64,000 nt of DNA from Bacteriovorax stolpii (lineage in GTDB: Bacteria; Bdellovibrionota; UBA2428), in contig CAMCVE010000012.1 in the NCBI GenBank assembly GCA_945881775.1, forward strand, positions 1 to 64,000. Reading direction: 5' to 3'. A program made the position numbers and the translations under genes. Below the pieces are notes generated by a model, which was not told the origin of the DNA, did not search any database, and saw nothing but the letters and a program-made list of their open reading frames with translations. Positions 50,064 through 59,321 of this stretch are shown one piece after another (position 1 is the first letter of the stretch; every line of letters starts with the position of its first letter).

Positions 50064-51237
50064 GAACGCGGTTCTTTGGGTCGCACCCCGATGGCCTTTC
50101 CCTCCTGATGACGGGGCCAAGGTGGCGATGGAGCGTTTGATTCGTCCCCTATCGGATTCTGGCGTGCAGGTGGAGCTTCTCTCGATTGTTCCAGCTTGGG
50201 AAACCGACCTCACTCCCAGTCCGCTGCGACTTGCGTCGTTGCACATCGAAAGACGTGGAGGCGCTTCTCGTTTTGCCACGCGACTGAGCTCGGCGTTCGC
50301 CAGTGTTTTCCTCGGCGGCCTGCCGTACTCTGTAAGACCATTCTCCAATAAGGCTCTAAGAGCGCGAACACGCAGTTGGCTCGAGCAATTCCCGACGGAA
50401 ACCCCGATCCTCATTGATGGTCTCCATGTTGCGGCTGTGCTTCCCCCTGAAACCTCAAGTCGCTGGATCTACCGAGCCCACAACGTCGAATGGCGCATCC
50501 TCGAGGACTTTGCCGTTCTTGTTCGGGGTCCAAAGAAGCTCTTTCTGCGTCACCAAGCGCAGCGGCTTCGAGCCTACGAAAAATACGTTATCGAATCAGC
50601 ACGCGTGAGCTTTGCCGTGTCCCGCAGCGATGCCTTTGAGCTGGAAAAGCTAAGTTCGCGGGCGAGAGTCGAAGTGCTGCATATTGGCGCGGATTTTTCG
50701 AAAGAGCCGGAATACACTCACTCTCAAAGAACAGGTGTTACGCGACTGCTTTTTGTGGGCCGCTTGGACTGGGAACCCAACCGAGACGGCCTCATTTGGT
50801 TTCTTAAAGAAATTTGGCCTCATCTCACACCCGGGGCTTTCGAACTCGAGATTGTGGGCTCAGGCGATGGGAGCTACCTCGAAGCGTGGAGAGGGAGCTC
50901 GGGACTTTCACTTTGTGGAAGGGTGGAATCTGTCCAGAAGCACTACGCTGCTGCTGACCTCTGTCTTGTTCCACTGCGCTGGGCATCGGGCACACGTGTG
51001 AAAATTATTGAAGCGCTGCAATTGGGCCGAGCGGTCTTAAGTACTAAGGCGGGTGCTCTTGGTCTCGAGTTGGGTTCCAAAGCACTAGAGATTGCCGAGA
51101 CTCCCGAAGAGTGGATCTCGCTCCTTAACACAGGCAGTGCGAAAAAATGGGAAGATCTTGCCCGTCGTGCTTGGCCGACAGCAGCCGCCAGCTACGGTGA
51201 AAAAGCGATCGCTATGAAGTTGAAGGAATTTCTTTGA
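50044..51237 (+). CDS. GT4-family glycosyltransferase
   Basis: The protein has 397 residues from ATG 50044, overlapping the end of the GNAT-like gene by 20 bases. It shows VAPRWPFPPDDGAKVAMERL, WIYRAHNVEWRIL, VSFAVSRSDAFELEKL, VLHIGADF, LLFVGRLDWEPNRDGLIWFL, and a C-terminal DLCLVPLRWASGTRVKIIEALQLGRAVLSTKAGALGL nucleotide-sugar site. The GxKxxKIxEA type of donor site is common in GT4 enzymes with exopolysaccharide roles. The next gene starts one base after its stop. Confidence 0.87.
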   Translation: MAQSTSKNAVLWVAPRWPFPPDDGAKVAMERLIRPLSDSGVQVELLSIVPAWETDLTPSPLRLASLHIERRGGASRFATRLSSAFASVFLGGLPYSVRPFSNKALRARTRSWLEQFPTETPILIDGLHVAAVLPPETSSRWIYRAHNVEWRILEDFAVLVRGPKKLFLRHQAQRLRAYEKYVIESARVSFAVSRSDAFELEKLSSRARVEVLHIGADFSKEPEYTHSQRTGVTRLLFVGRLDWEPNRDGLIWFLKEIWPHLTPGAFELEIVGSGDGSYLEAWRGSSGLSLCGRVESVQKHYAAADLCLVPLRWASGTRVKIIEALQLGRAVLSTKAGALGLELGSKALEIAETPEEWISLLNTGSAKKWEDLARRAWPTAAASYGEKAIAMKLKEFL

Positions 51238-51238
51238 A

Positions 51239-53668
51239 ATGAGTTTTGATTTCTCAATCTTGTATCTCATTTTGTTTGCTTTGGGCTGTCTTGGAATTGC
51301 GCTGTCTACGTTCTTGATTCCCGTACTTGCATCATTAACGGCTCAGGAGAAACAGCTGCAGAAGCAGGGTGATGCAAAGCCACTCAAGTCTTTGGATGTT
51401 CTGATTCCGGCTCACAACGAAGAAGACAACATCATCACGACACTGCAGTCGATACGCGAGAGTGCCCATCGAGCAAAGATCTCTGTTCGTGTTTGGGTTG
51501 GTGCGGATTCATGTACAGACAAAACGGTTGCTCGCGCAGAAGAATTTGGTGCCCAGGTCGTTGCCTATTCTTTTAGAAGTAAGTGGAAGACTCTTTCAGC
51601 CCTTGTTGCGTTGTCCGATGTTGAGCATATTGCTCTGGTCGACGCCGGAACTTCCTGGAGCGCCGAACTTCTCACCCAAGCGCGCGATGCTTGGACGGAC
51701 GATGTGGTAGGTGTTGCGCCCACGTATCGCTCGCCTCGGGCCGGAGTCTTGCGTCGAATGCATTGGGCTTTTGAGGCTTTCCTCAAGAATCTAGAAAACC
51801 GAATGGGTGGGCCGATCTCTGTGCACGGCGCCACTATTTTCTATCGTCGCCAGGAGCTTGTCGAAACCTTAGCAAAGCTCCCAAAAGAAGAGATCTGGAA
51901 GAACGACGATGTGGTGATTCCCACGGCGCTGCGGATTCTTCATCCTCAGCTAAGAATCGTTTATCTTAAGGACGCCGTTGTTCATGACCTCTGCGTTTTG
52001 CAGAATGCGGGGGAACGGGGTCGAAGACTTCGAATGGTTCAAGGCAATCTTGAGATCATGACGAGGCTGTTACCAGCCCTTCCCGGCCCGGGTTTCACTC
52101 GCACATTTGTGCTCTATGCTCGCAGGGCGGGACGAATTTTTTGGGCTTGGTGGCTCGTGCTCGTGATGTGTGGGATCTGGGGTTATCTGGGATATTCCGT
52201 GGTGCCACTTCTTGTTGGAATTGCGGCGGTCTCTGCAGCAGGTGCTCTCGGAATCACGGGCTCATCGTCTGCTTTTTTTGCTTCGCTCGTGGCGCCGGTG
52301 GTGATCATCCCAAGTTTTGCGGGACGTATTGGCTGGCGAGACTCTGATGAATGGCTGAGGCGACCACCGCGGATCCAGAATCCGGTCTCTTGGGCAACCT
52401 ATGTCATTGTGATTTCCGCGGGGTGGGCTTCGGCGGCTCTCTACTTCCGCCCGGTCTACTCGATGGTCAGCGAAGCCTACATATTCGGATGGGCGGGCGT
52501 CACGGCGCTGACTACGGTCCTTTTGCTTTCGCTGATGAATTTCTTTGGACCTTTCATGGTGGTCCCTCGTCGGCGGGAAATGCTCACGCTTTCTCTTGTG
52601 GCGCCCATTCCGGGAATGTTCTGGAAGCTCTTCTTCTTCAATATCTACGGACAAGAAGTTGTGCGCCTTCGCGAAGTGTTGCTTGCGGCTCCGCTTGTGG
52701 CACTTCTGGCTGTGTTATTTAGGTACTTCGAACATCACCGTATTTTCCGAAAGGGCCCTTTGGTCCTAGCGGCAGCGCTCTCGCAAGATGAACTGGAACA
52801 TCTCACCGACTATCTGATCGTCTCGGGTTTCCGCGAAAAGATCCGTCTCGTCGAGTGGAATCAGATCCTCTCAGGATCGCTTGTTCCATATTCTCTCGTC
52901 TACTCGCGAAGCGCGCTGAGGGACCTGCGTGCCGATGGTGCCGTGCTCGGGGCGATCTTTTCTGGACTTCCTGCCATTGAGCTCCGTAGGCTCGCTATGC
53001 AACTCACAGGTCGAGCGGATGTCAGCACTCTAGACACTTGGTTTTTTCTGCAGGTCACGGGCGAAAAATCGATTGGCCTGAAGGCCTACGATGCCTTTAA
53101 GCGCTTCAATGAGCCGGTTTGCGCGATGCTTGCCCTTATTCTTCTTTTCCCATTTCTTCTTCTTGTCGGAGCTTTAGTTAAGCTTACGAGCAAGGGTCCG
53201 ATGCTTTATTCCCAGTGGCGAAGCGGGCACATGGGAACTCACTTTAAACTGCACAAGTTTCGCACGATGCGCACTGATGCCGAGGCTGCAGGCCCGCGTT
53301 GGGCTGCGAGCGAGGATCCTCGAGTGACTCGACTGGGTGCGATTCTTCGAAAGACTCGAATCGATGAACTCCCGCAACTTTGGAATATAGTTCTGGGCGA
53401 ACTGTCTTTTGTGGGTCCACGACCGGAGCGTCCTGAGATCGTCGACGAACTCGTGAAATCGATTCCCGTGTTCCCGCTTCGACTCATCGTAAAGCCAGGA
53501 GTTTCGGGATGGGCGCAGGTGAACTACGGTTATGTCGGAAGCGTCGAGGAGTCTCGCACCAAGCTCGAGTACGACCTTTATTATATTCTCCATCGTAGTC
53601 TTTGGCTGGATCTTCACATTCTTCTCAAGACCATTTCAACTTTCTGGAAAGGTGGAACAGGACGATGA
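51239..53668 (+). CDS. Fusion of GT2 glycosyltransferase and undecaprenyl-phosphate sugar-phosphate transferase
   Basis: The protein has 809 residues. An N-terminal membrane segment is followed by a GT2 domain (about 45-290) with LIPAHNEEDNIITTLQSI, WVGADSCTDKT, and IALVDAGTSW. Membrane segments occupy about 295-500. A linker domain (about 505-610) resembles the Rossmann-like region of WcaJ-type proteins. The last 190 residues are a bacterial sugar transferase (PF02397): SKGPMLYSQWRSG, FKLHKFRTMR, RKTRIDELPQLWNIVLGELSFVGPRPERPE, and KPGVSGWAQVNYGY. The C-terminal part would start the glycan on undecaprenyl phosphate. Fusion with a GT2 is unusual. Confidence 0.88.
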   Translation: MSFDFSILYLILFALGCLGIALSTFLIPVLASLTAQEKQLQKQGDAKPLKSLDVLIPAHNEEDNIITTLQSIRESAHRAKISVRVWVGADSCTDKTVARAEEFGAQVVAYSFRSKWKTLSALVALSDVEHIALVDAGTSWSAELLTQARDAWTDDVVGVAPTYRSPRAGVLRRMHWAFEAFLKNLENRMGGPISVHGATIFYRRQELVETLAKLPKEEIWKNDDVVIPTALRILHPQLRIVYLKDAVVHDLCVLQNAGERGRRLRMVQGNLEIMTRLLPALPGPGFTRTFVLYARRAGRIFWAWWLVLVMCGIWGYLGYSVVPLLVGIAAVSAAGALGITGSSSAFFASLVAPVVIIPSFAGRIGWRDSDEWLRRPPRIQNPVSWATYVIVISAGWASAALYFRPVYSMVSEAYIFGWAGVTALTTVLLLSLMNFFGPFMVVPRRREMLTLSLVAPIPGMFWKLFFFNIYGQEVVRLREVLLAAPLVALLAVLFRYFEHHRIFRKGPLVLAAALSQDELEHLTDYLIVSGFREKIRLVEWNQILSGSLVPYSLVYSRSALRDLRADGAVLGAIFSGLPAIELRRLAMQLTGRADVSTLDTWFFLQVTGEKSIGLKAYDAFKRFNEPVCAMLALILLFPFLLLVGALVKLTSKGPMLYSQWRSGHMGTHFKLHKFRTMRTDAEAAGPRWAASEDPRVTRLGAILRKTRIDELPQLWNIVLGELSFVGPRPERPEIVDELVKSIPVFPLRLIVKPGVSGWAQVNYGYVGSVEESRTKLEYDLYYILHRSLWLDLHILLKTISTFWKGGTGR

Positions 53669-54672
53669 AGCGTGTTCTATGGAACTGGCTCAAAGCCGCA
53701 ACACCACTGAGCCTGAGGGCGCAGCTCGATGAGCTTGTTCTACGTCGGGCCTATGAGCCCACACGCGATGAGAATCCGTCTCCTTTTTCAAAGCCCATCG
53801 TTGTATTTTCCGCAGATTTTGAACTCGCTTGGGCCTGGCGTTACTCAGAAGGCGGACTTCCTCTCGCGCTTCGCAAGGCCGAGATCGAGCGAGCCCAGAC
53901 ACCTCGACTCTTGAAACTTTTGGACGAGCATCAAGTTCCGATCACCTGGGCCACGGTGGGACTCCTCGCTGATCGCGAGCGGGGTCAGGGAAGCTCTGCA
54001 GGTCCGCGGCCCTTGCTACCGGCCTATCAAAGCCGTTACTGGAAATTCCCTGGGGGCGATCCCTTCCGAGCACTTCTCGAACACGTCGATCTCTCGGGGC
54101 CCGAGTGGTATGCGCCCGATCTCATCGAGCAGATCTTATCCGCAAAAGTGGGACACGAAATTGGGAGCCACTCCTTCTCGCATCACGCCAGCAGTGAGGA
54201 GCACTGCCCACACGACTTTTTTGAATGGGAGCTTCGCACCAGCGCCGCTGCACTCGAATCGTTTGGTGTGAAACCTACAAGTTATGTTTTCCCGGGAAAT
54301 CTTCCGGGTCATCACGCCTTGCTCGAAAAGCACGGCTACACCTGTGTGCGACATTTCCCGGACCGGCCCGATGTCGAGCTCGCGGTTCCACGTCGAATCT
54401 TGCCGAAGCTCTGGGGCCTCAATCAGAGCGTGTGCCTCGAGGCTTATGGCTATGATGTTGCCTATGTGGGCCGCAAATCTAGAGAGCTCGTCCGCAAGTC
54501 GCTCTCCCACAACAGAGTCGCCTCGCTGTGGTTTCATCCGTCACTTGACGAGGCCGACTTCGAACAAAGTTTTCGCCCCATGATCGAATTGTGTGGCGAT
54601 CTAAGAGATCGCGGACAAATCGAAATTCTGACGATGAAGCAATTGGCCATTCGTATGGATGAGGTGTCATGA
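53665..54672 (+). CDS. NodB-type polysaccharide deacetylase
   Basis: The protein has 335 residues from ATG 53665, overlapping the previous stop (ATGA). The NodB signs are VVFSADFELAWAW with the metal/catalytic Asp, EIGSHSFSHHASS with the H-S-x-S-H metal pair, YVFPGNLPGHHALLEKHGY (the catalytic arginine is replaced by a Pro-Gly-Asn loop), and LWFHPSLDE near the end. It may N-deacetylate the glycan. No signal peptide is seen, so action at the cytoplasmic face is possible. It is coupled to the next gene by four bases. Confidence 0.83.
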   Translation: MKRVLWNWLKAATPLSLRAQLDELVLRRAYEPTRDENPSPFSKPIVVFSADFELAWAWRYSEGGLPLALRKAEIERAQTPRLLKLLDEHQVPITWATVGLLADRERGQGSSAGPRPLLPAYQSRYWKFPGGDPFRALLEHVDLSGPEWYAPDLIEQILSAKVGHEIGSHSFSHHASSEEHCPHDFFEWELRTSAAALESFGVKPTSYVFPGNLPGHHALLEKHGYTCVRHFPDRPDVELAVPRRILPKLWGLNQSVCLEAYGYDVAYVGRKSRELVRKSLSHNRVASLWFHPSLDEADFEQSFRPMIELCGDLRDRGQIEILTMKQLAIRMDEVS

Positions 54673-57134
54673 GCCGTCTACTAGCGATTGTGCTTTGCTT
54701 GGCGCTCGGCGCTTGTCAGGCCAAGGCGACAGGTCCGACCGAGTGGTCCAAGAGCTACTACACCTGGACCTCTCCCCGCGACTGGAGCGATTCTGAATCT
54801 GTTTCGCTCGATCTTGAGAACGTTTCCACGGAGTCGTTCTCGCTGAGCGTTGAGATTCGCGATTCCGAAAGTCGAGACTACTGGAGTCGCTCGAATCTCA
54901 GTTTCAATCTGAGGCCCGGCAGACAGATCATCACTTTTCCGACGCGACTCTACGCGGGTGAATCTCTAAGGCCTGGGCGCGTGCTTGACTCGCGCAACAT
55001 TGTTTCTGTGATCCTCGCTCGCGGCGACGCCCAGGAGGGGCGGCTCATTCGTTTGCATGCCCTCGGCCTCGAGGCTGGACTTAAGCTTTCAAAGCGAGGC
55101 ATCCAGGCTTTTGATTTCGGTCCGGCGGGCTCGTCTGTCATGCCGGGATTTGTCGATGTTTCGGCGGAGCATCTCTACACACCTCAGCGAGGATACGGAT
55201 GGGTGGGAGCGAGGTTCTGGAATCCCTATGCGAGGTCCTGCTGGGTGAGTGGTCCAGATGCTTTGAGCGAAGATTGTCTGATGCCTTACGCAGGGGAATT
55301 CCGTCTTGATCTGCCTGCGGGTGCCTATGAGCTCGCTCTCGCGATCGATCATCCGGGCCCCTTTTGGGGAGAGTTTCCGACTTGGGAGCGCAGGCGGGTT
55401 TTCGTGAACGGCAAAGCGCTTGTCGATGAGAGCGACGATGCGGCTCAAAGTTTGAAAAGGTACTTTCGCAGCGAGCAGCTTCTTCCACGAAATGCCGACG
55501 AGCTTGCTCTGCACTTCGGGCCGGGTCGTGTGCCCCTGCGTCGCTATGAGATAAATCATGCGGGTGGCCCACTCCTCATGGCATTTGAAAACAAGGAATG
55601 TCCTGACAAGCCTTGTTTCGGGCTGGCGGTGTCGGCGCTTCTTGTGGCGCCCCAAGGAAAGCTCCGGCCCTTTCTTACTGAACTCGAGGCACTTCGTCGT
55701 GCCGATTTTGCTCAGCGTTTTCGATGGGTCCCCTCAAAGCCAAGGGGCGCTCCTGCCGAGAAGTTGCCGGAGCTTGTGGCCTCGACGACAGAACGGGATC
55801 AGGTGCTTGCAGAATTTGCTTTCGCGAAAGCGGCTCACGATTTGCGACTCGTTGTACATTCGGCTGACCCGCAGGTAGTGAAGTCTCTCAGCGCAAGTTG
55901 GGTGCAGCCTCGAATGCGTCGCCTTGATCCTTTGGGAACTTCGGTGGGACTTATCGACGATCTCGTGGTCCAGTCTTCCACCGCCCGCGCCGATGCCGGA
56001 CAGGTGCTTGGAGCGCTTGTAGAGTGGAAGCCGGAAGCTCTCGAGGCGTCGAAGCGTCATCAGGCCGATTTGCGAGTGCTCGGACCCCAGGGAGAGATTC
56101 TCGCGACGCGGAGTCTCTCGCTACGCGTGAGGGCGAAGTCGCTTTCATCTGTTCCATTTGCGCTGGGTCCCTTTGGCCATGAGATTCTCGAACGGTGGTG
56201 GCCTGAGATCCAGTCCACGCCCCGACTTCAGGCGCTCCGGCGACAAAGTCTCGATCTGATGCGCTCCATCGGGCTTACGGGTTTTTCCTTTGAGCCCCGG
56301 ATTGTTGTGAAAGGAAAGAGTTTTGATTTCTCGGAGATAACTCAGGTCATGGAAGAGGCGAGGGCTCGCGGTTTTGTCGCGCTGCTGGGCTATGGGGCTG
56401 TCTTCCGAGACGAAGACGCCTGTCATTCCAAACGAAGCAAGGCGGATTGGTCGCGTTTATTCACGCAACTTGAAGAAGAGTCGCTTCAGAAAAACTGGTT
56501 GCCCCTCACTTTGGTCATGTGTGACGAGCCCGAGGGAGATGAGCTCGGCAGAGTCTTGACGTGGGTTAACTCGCTGCCGGTGCGCTCCAAAAACGCACGA
56601 GTGAAATGGAGTGTGAGCACTCACATCGAAAAAGGCAGCAGTTCAGAGCACAAGTCGCTTGCGGGCAAGACGCCCACGGCACTCCTAGCGGATTTTGAAA
56701 ACTCTGAGCTTAAAGGTCCCTGGATCTTCTACAACAACCTGAGTCGCTGGAACTTTGGCTACCGGACATGGGCCCTCTTTGAGGCCGGAGGTCTCGAGGC
56801 TCGCTTTGCATGGACTTGGAACCAGAACGCCGCAGATCCCTTCAATCCTTTGGATGCGCGCGAAGATGACTATCGTTGGTGCACGAGCCTCGCCTCGTCG
56901 CAGCTCGCCTGCACTCTCGAGTTCTACCAGAAGGTCTCTCGTGGGGTGCAAGACATTCGTCGGGCCTTGACGCTTCAGCTTGTGGCCAATGATTCGCGGA
57001 GTCAGCGCCGCGCTGAAGCGCAGAAGCTCTTGAACGAAATTCGCTCGAAAATTTCGAGTAAGTCCCTCGATGACAGCGTGCTCGCAACATGGACCGATCG
57101 CGCGGAAACACTTCTTCGCGAATCGGGCTTCTAG
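54669..57134 (+). CDS. Lipoprotein with galactose-binding-like and glycosidase-like regions
   Basis: The protein has 821 residues and a lipoprotein signal (LLAIVLCLALGAC, lipobox L-G-A-C at about residue 16). The N-terminal half has beta-sandwich, carbohydrate-binding-like segments (SESVSLDLENVSTESFSL; AGEFRLDLPAGAYELALAIDHPGPFW, malectin/rhamnogalacturonase-like). The C-terminal half resembles a (beta/alpha)8 glycosidase of the DUF4091/GH123-like kind (ALLGYGAVF, TLVMCDEPEGDE, IFYNNLSRWNFGYRTWALFEAGGLEARFAWTWNQNA). Possible acid residues are in MCDEPEGDE. It may trim or bind the polymer in the periplasm. Confidence 0.62.
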   Translation: MSRLLAIVLCLALGACQAKATGPTEWSKSYYTWTSPRDWSDSESVSLDLENVSTESFSLSVEIRDSESRDYWSRSNLSFNLRPGRQIITFPTRLYAGESLRPGRVLDSRNIVSVILARGDAQEGRLIRLHALGLEAGLKLSKRGIQAFDFGPAGSSVMPGFVDVSAEHLYTPQRGYGWVGARFWNPYARSCWVSGPDALSEDCLMPYAGEFRLDLPAGAYELALAIDHPGPFWGEFPTWERRRVFVNGKALVDESDDAAQSLKRYFRSEQLLPRNADELALHFGPGRVPLRRYEINHAGGPLLMAFENKECPDKPCFGLAVSALLVAPQGKLRPFLTELEALRRADFAQRFRWVPSKPRGAPAEKLPELVASTTERDQVLAEFAFAKAAHDLRLVVHSADPQVVKSLSASWVQPRMRRLDPLGTSVGLIDDLVVQSSTARADAGQVLGALVEWKPEALEASKRHQADLRVLGPQGEILATRSLSLRVRAKSLSSVPFALGPFGHEILERWWPEIQSTPRLQALRRQSLDLMRSIGLTGFSFEPRIVVKGKSFDFSEITQVMEEARARGFVALLGYGAVFRDEDACHSKRSKADWSRLFTQLEEESLQKNWLPLTLVMCDEPEGDELGRVLTWVNSLPVRSKNARVKWSVSTHIEKGSSSEHKSLAGKTPTALLADFENSELKGPWIFYNNLSRWNFGYRTWALFEAGGLEARFAWTWNQNAADPFNPLDAREDDYRWCTSLASSQLACTLEFYQKVSRGVQDIRRALTLQLVANDSRSQRRAEAQKLLNEIRSKISSKSLDDSVLATWTDRAETLLRESGF

Positions 57135-57142
57135 ACGAGGCC

Positions 57143-58210
57143 TCAGCCCAAAAGAGTTTTCGCGAGAAATTTGGCCGAACGCAGTCCACCCGGATCTGCG
57201 GCTCGCGCCCAATGCGAGCTGATTGCTCGTCCTCTAATCTTGGGGTGATGCTTGGCTATCGCATGACAAGCTTGCCACCATCTCAGCGAGAGGGATTTGT
57301 CCCAAGCCCTTGAATCAAAAAGACGGGTCTTCTCATTGGCCTCGCGAAGCTCTTGAAGACATTTTTCTGCGAGATCGAGAAAAGCGGGGTCTGCGGGAAG
57401 ATCGAGACGTCCGAGTCTCGAGTGGGTGGCGAAGTTTTCTCCGCTTGGAGCGAGGCCTAAGGATTCTCTCCAGGCGGCACGGATGCGGTCTGCGATTTCG
57501 CGCTGCTTGACGTTTTCGCGTTGGCTCACCGAGCTTTGGTGCAGGCGCACTTCCTGGAGGGGTTCTTGGAGACTGCGCATTTTGTGGCCGCGCTTAGCAA
57601 GGCGAGACCACAGTTCGTAGTCCTCGGCGTGCGGAAACTGGGCGTCGTAGAGGGCGGGATTTCCAAAGGCATCTTTGGTGGTGATTGAATCCAGAACTTC
57701 GCGACGAAGCATGGCACTGCCATGACCGAGCGACGAGTAGAAGGGCAAGGTGGCGTGCATATCTTCTGATCGGGCGGGGTGCCGAAGGGGAGCTCTGGTG
57801 ACATGTCCCCAGTTATTCTCAGACGAGAAAAAACGAATGCCAGTTCCGAGCACAGCGAGATCTTCTTCTTTGTTCAGAGCTTCGAGTTGTTTTCGCAGAC
57901 GCTCGGGGTGGGCGCGGTCGTCGGCGTCCATGCGGGCGAGGAACTTGCCTTGAGCGAGCGCGCAGGCGTGATTGAGCGTCGAAATGAGTCCTCGATTCTC
58001 GGGATTGCTTGCCACTTTGAGGCGAGGGTCTCTCAGGCTACCGAGCTTTTCGAGGGTGTTGTCACGGGAGGCATCGTTGACCACGATCACCTCGATCGTT
58101 TCATAGCTTTGCGCCAAAAGGCTTTGAACGGCCTCGAGGACCCAGGGTCCGGCATTGAATGCGGGCAGCAGAACAGAAACTAGGGGTGGCGTGTCTTGGG
58201 GTGATCTCAT
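57143..58210 (-). CDS. GT2-family glycosyltransferase
   Basis: The protein has 355 residues. GT2 motifs are SVLLPAFNAGPWVLEAVQSLLAQ, EVIVVNDASRDNTLE, and ARMDADDRAHPERL with the D-x-D metal site; the acceptor-side HAEDYELWSRL follows. It is a soluble GT-A enzyme. It runs opposite to the surrounding operon, with eight bases between its stop and the preceding gene, and diverges from wza. Confidence 0.9.
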   Translation of the reverse strand: MRSPQDTPPLVSVLLPAFNAGPWVLEAVQSLLAQSYETIEVIVVNDASRDNTLEKLGSLRDPRLKVASNPENRGLISTLNHACALAQGKFLARMDADDRAHPERLRKQLEALNKEEDLAVLGTGIRFFSSENNWGHVTRAPLRHPARSEDMHATLPFYSSLGHGSAMLRREVLDSITTKDAFGNPALYDAQFPHAEDYELWSRLAKRGHKMRSLQEPLQEVRLHQSSVSQRENVKQREIADRIRAAWRESLGLAPSGENFATHSRLGRLDLPADPAFLDLAEKCLQELREANEKTRLFDSRAWDKSLSLRWWQACHAIAKHHPKIRGRAISSHWARAADPGGLRSAKFLAKTLLG

Positions 58211-58303
58211 AATTCAATAAAAACGATATTTTAAGTATAGGCCTGCTCAGAGATAAAACAAGCTCTAGGAGGTTATGACGCGATGTGTTATAAGGGGGCG
58301 CTC
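58211..58303. promoter_or_regulatory. Divergent regulatory region with strong Shine-Dalgarno and tiny ORF
   Basis: This AT-rich gap lies between the GT2 gene and wza. TATACT on the minus strand (58239-58234) is a candidate -10 for GT2. The strongest ribosome site in the window, AGGAGG (58267-58272), precedes two ATGs: 58275, opening a ten-codon frame MTRCVIRGRS that stops at 58305-58307 and overlaps the wza ATG, and 58283, in frame with wza. Confidence 0.4.
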
Positions 58304-59311
58304 ATGAACCTCAAATTCATCAAATCCAAGGCCCTTGTGCTGGCAACTTTGGCGATGCTCGCGGGCGCTTGTGCTTCGAAACCGCAACGCTTTTCGGGTT
58401 CAGCCGACAGTGAAGCCAGTTCCAAAGATCTTCGCAAAGACAGCGCGCCGTCGAAGGCGCCGCGAGTGAATAAGGACGCTGTCTATCCTGGGTATTCGAT
58501 TCGCCTCACAAGTCTCGATGATCGCAAGCTCAATGGCCAGTTTCGGATTCGCTTCGATGGGAGCCTTCCTCTTCCGTACAATATTGTCCTGAACAAGGTC
58601 GACGGCATGACTCTTCCTGAATTGACCGAAATGATTCGCGAACGCTACCGGCCCTTTTTCACGGGAGCGGTCCAGATCGAAGTCTCCCTGGCAGAGCGCC
58701 GCGTGTGGCTCGATGTGCGTGGTTTGGTCATGAAGCCAGGAAAACAACTTGTCTCCACTGATGCAGGCCTTGACGAGCTGATTGCTCTCGCCGGTGGGCT
58801 GCAGCCAAATTCTCAAGCGAGCGAAGTTTTTGTGAAACGTGCCGACGGTTCGGAGTCCTCATTTGGTCTGGCGCGCGTCTATGAAATGAGCCGTGGTATC
58901 GGTCCCTGGTCTGGCGGCGAAACGGTGTTCTTCCGTCCAGCGGAAGGTTCAAGCCTCTTTAGAGATAAGGATCTGGAGTCGCGCTCGGTGCAAATTCTTG
59001 GCGAAGTTCGCAAACCTGGTCTTATTCTCTTTCGCTCGGAAGCTGACTTTCTCTATTACTTAACGCGCGCCGAAGGACCCACCGCAGCTGCAGACTTAGA
59101 GCGCATCGATGTGGTTCGCGGAGGCATCCCCAATGCTCAGGCCATCCAGGTCAAGTGGAGCGAGATCAATGAACTCCCTGCTCTGCAACCTGGGGACATC
59201 GTGATCTTGCGCGCACGCGAGCCCTCGTGGTGGACCGAAAAAGCCCTTCCCGTTATTTCGAGCGTCTCAACGGTGCTTGGTACAATCCTGCTCGGAATCA
59301 TCGTCTTGTGA
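58304..59311 (+). CDS. wza: Wza-like polysaccharide export lipoprotein
   Basis: The protein has 335 residues from ATG 58304; ATG 58283 would add seven residues. The lipoprotein signal ends LAGAC. An export (Poly_export) domain follows: YPGYSIRLTSLDDRKLNGQFRIRFDGSLPLPY, VDGMTLPELTEMIRERYRPFF, then SLBB-like VWLDVRGLVMKPGKQL and VQILGEVRKPGLILF. A hydrophobic C-terminal helix (VISSVSTVLGTILLGIIVL) would span the outer membrane as in Wza. It forms the exit channel for the polymer. The kinase-like gene follows. Confidence 0.87.
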   Translation: MNLKFIKSKALVLATLAMLAGACASKPQRFSGSADSEASSKDLRKDSAPSKAPRVNKDAVYPGYSIRLTSLDDRKLNGQFRIRFDGSLPLPYNIVLNKVDGMTLPELTEMIRERYRPFFTGAVQIEVSLAERRVWLDVRGLVMKPGKQLVSTDAGLDELIALAGGLQPNSQASEVFVKRADGSESSFGLARVYEMSRGIGPWSGGETVFFRPAEGSSLFRDKDLESRSVQILGEVRKPGLILFRSEADFLYYLTRAEGPTAAADLERIDVVRGGIPNAQAIQVKWSEINELPALQPGDIVILRAREPSWWTEKALPVISSVSTVLGTILLGIIVL

Positions 59312-59315
59312 GGAA
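59310..59315 (+). promoter_or_regulatory. Ribosome-binding site deciding the BY-kinase-like start
   Basis: GAGGAA lies six bases before ATG 59322; the earlier ATG at 59316 touches it. The start 59322 is therefore used. Confidence 0.55.
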
Positions 59316-59321
59316 ATGAAT

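Noticed and set aside
49587..50414. 275-codon minus-strand open frame
   Set aside because: It is antisense to the GNAT-like and GT4 genes, both of which have supported starts.
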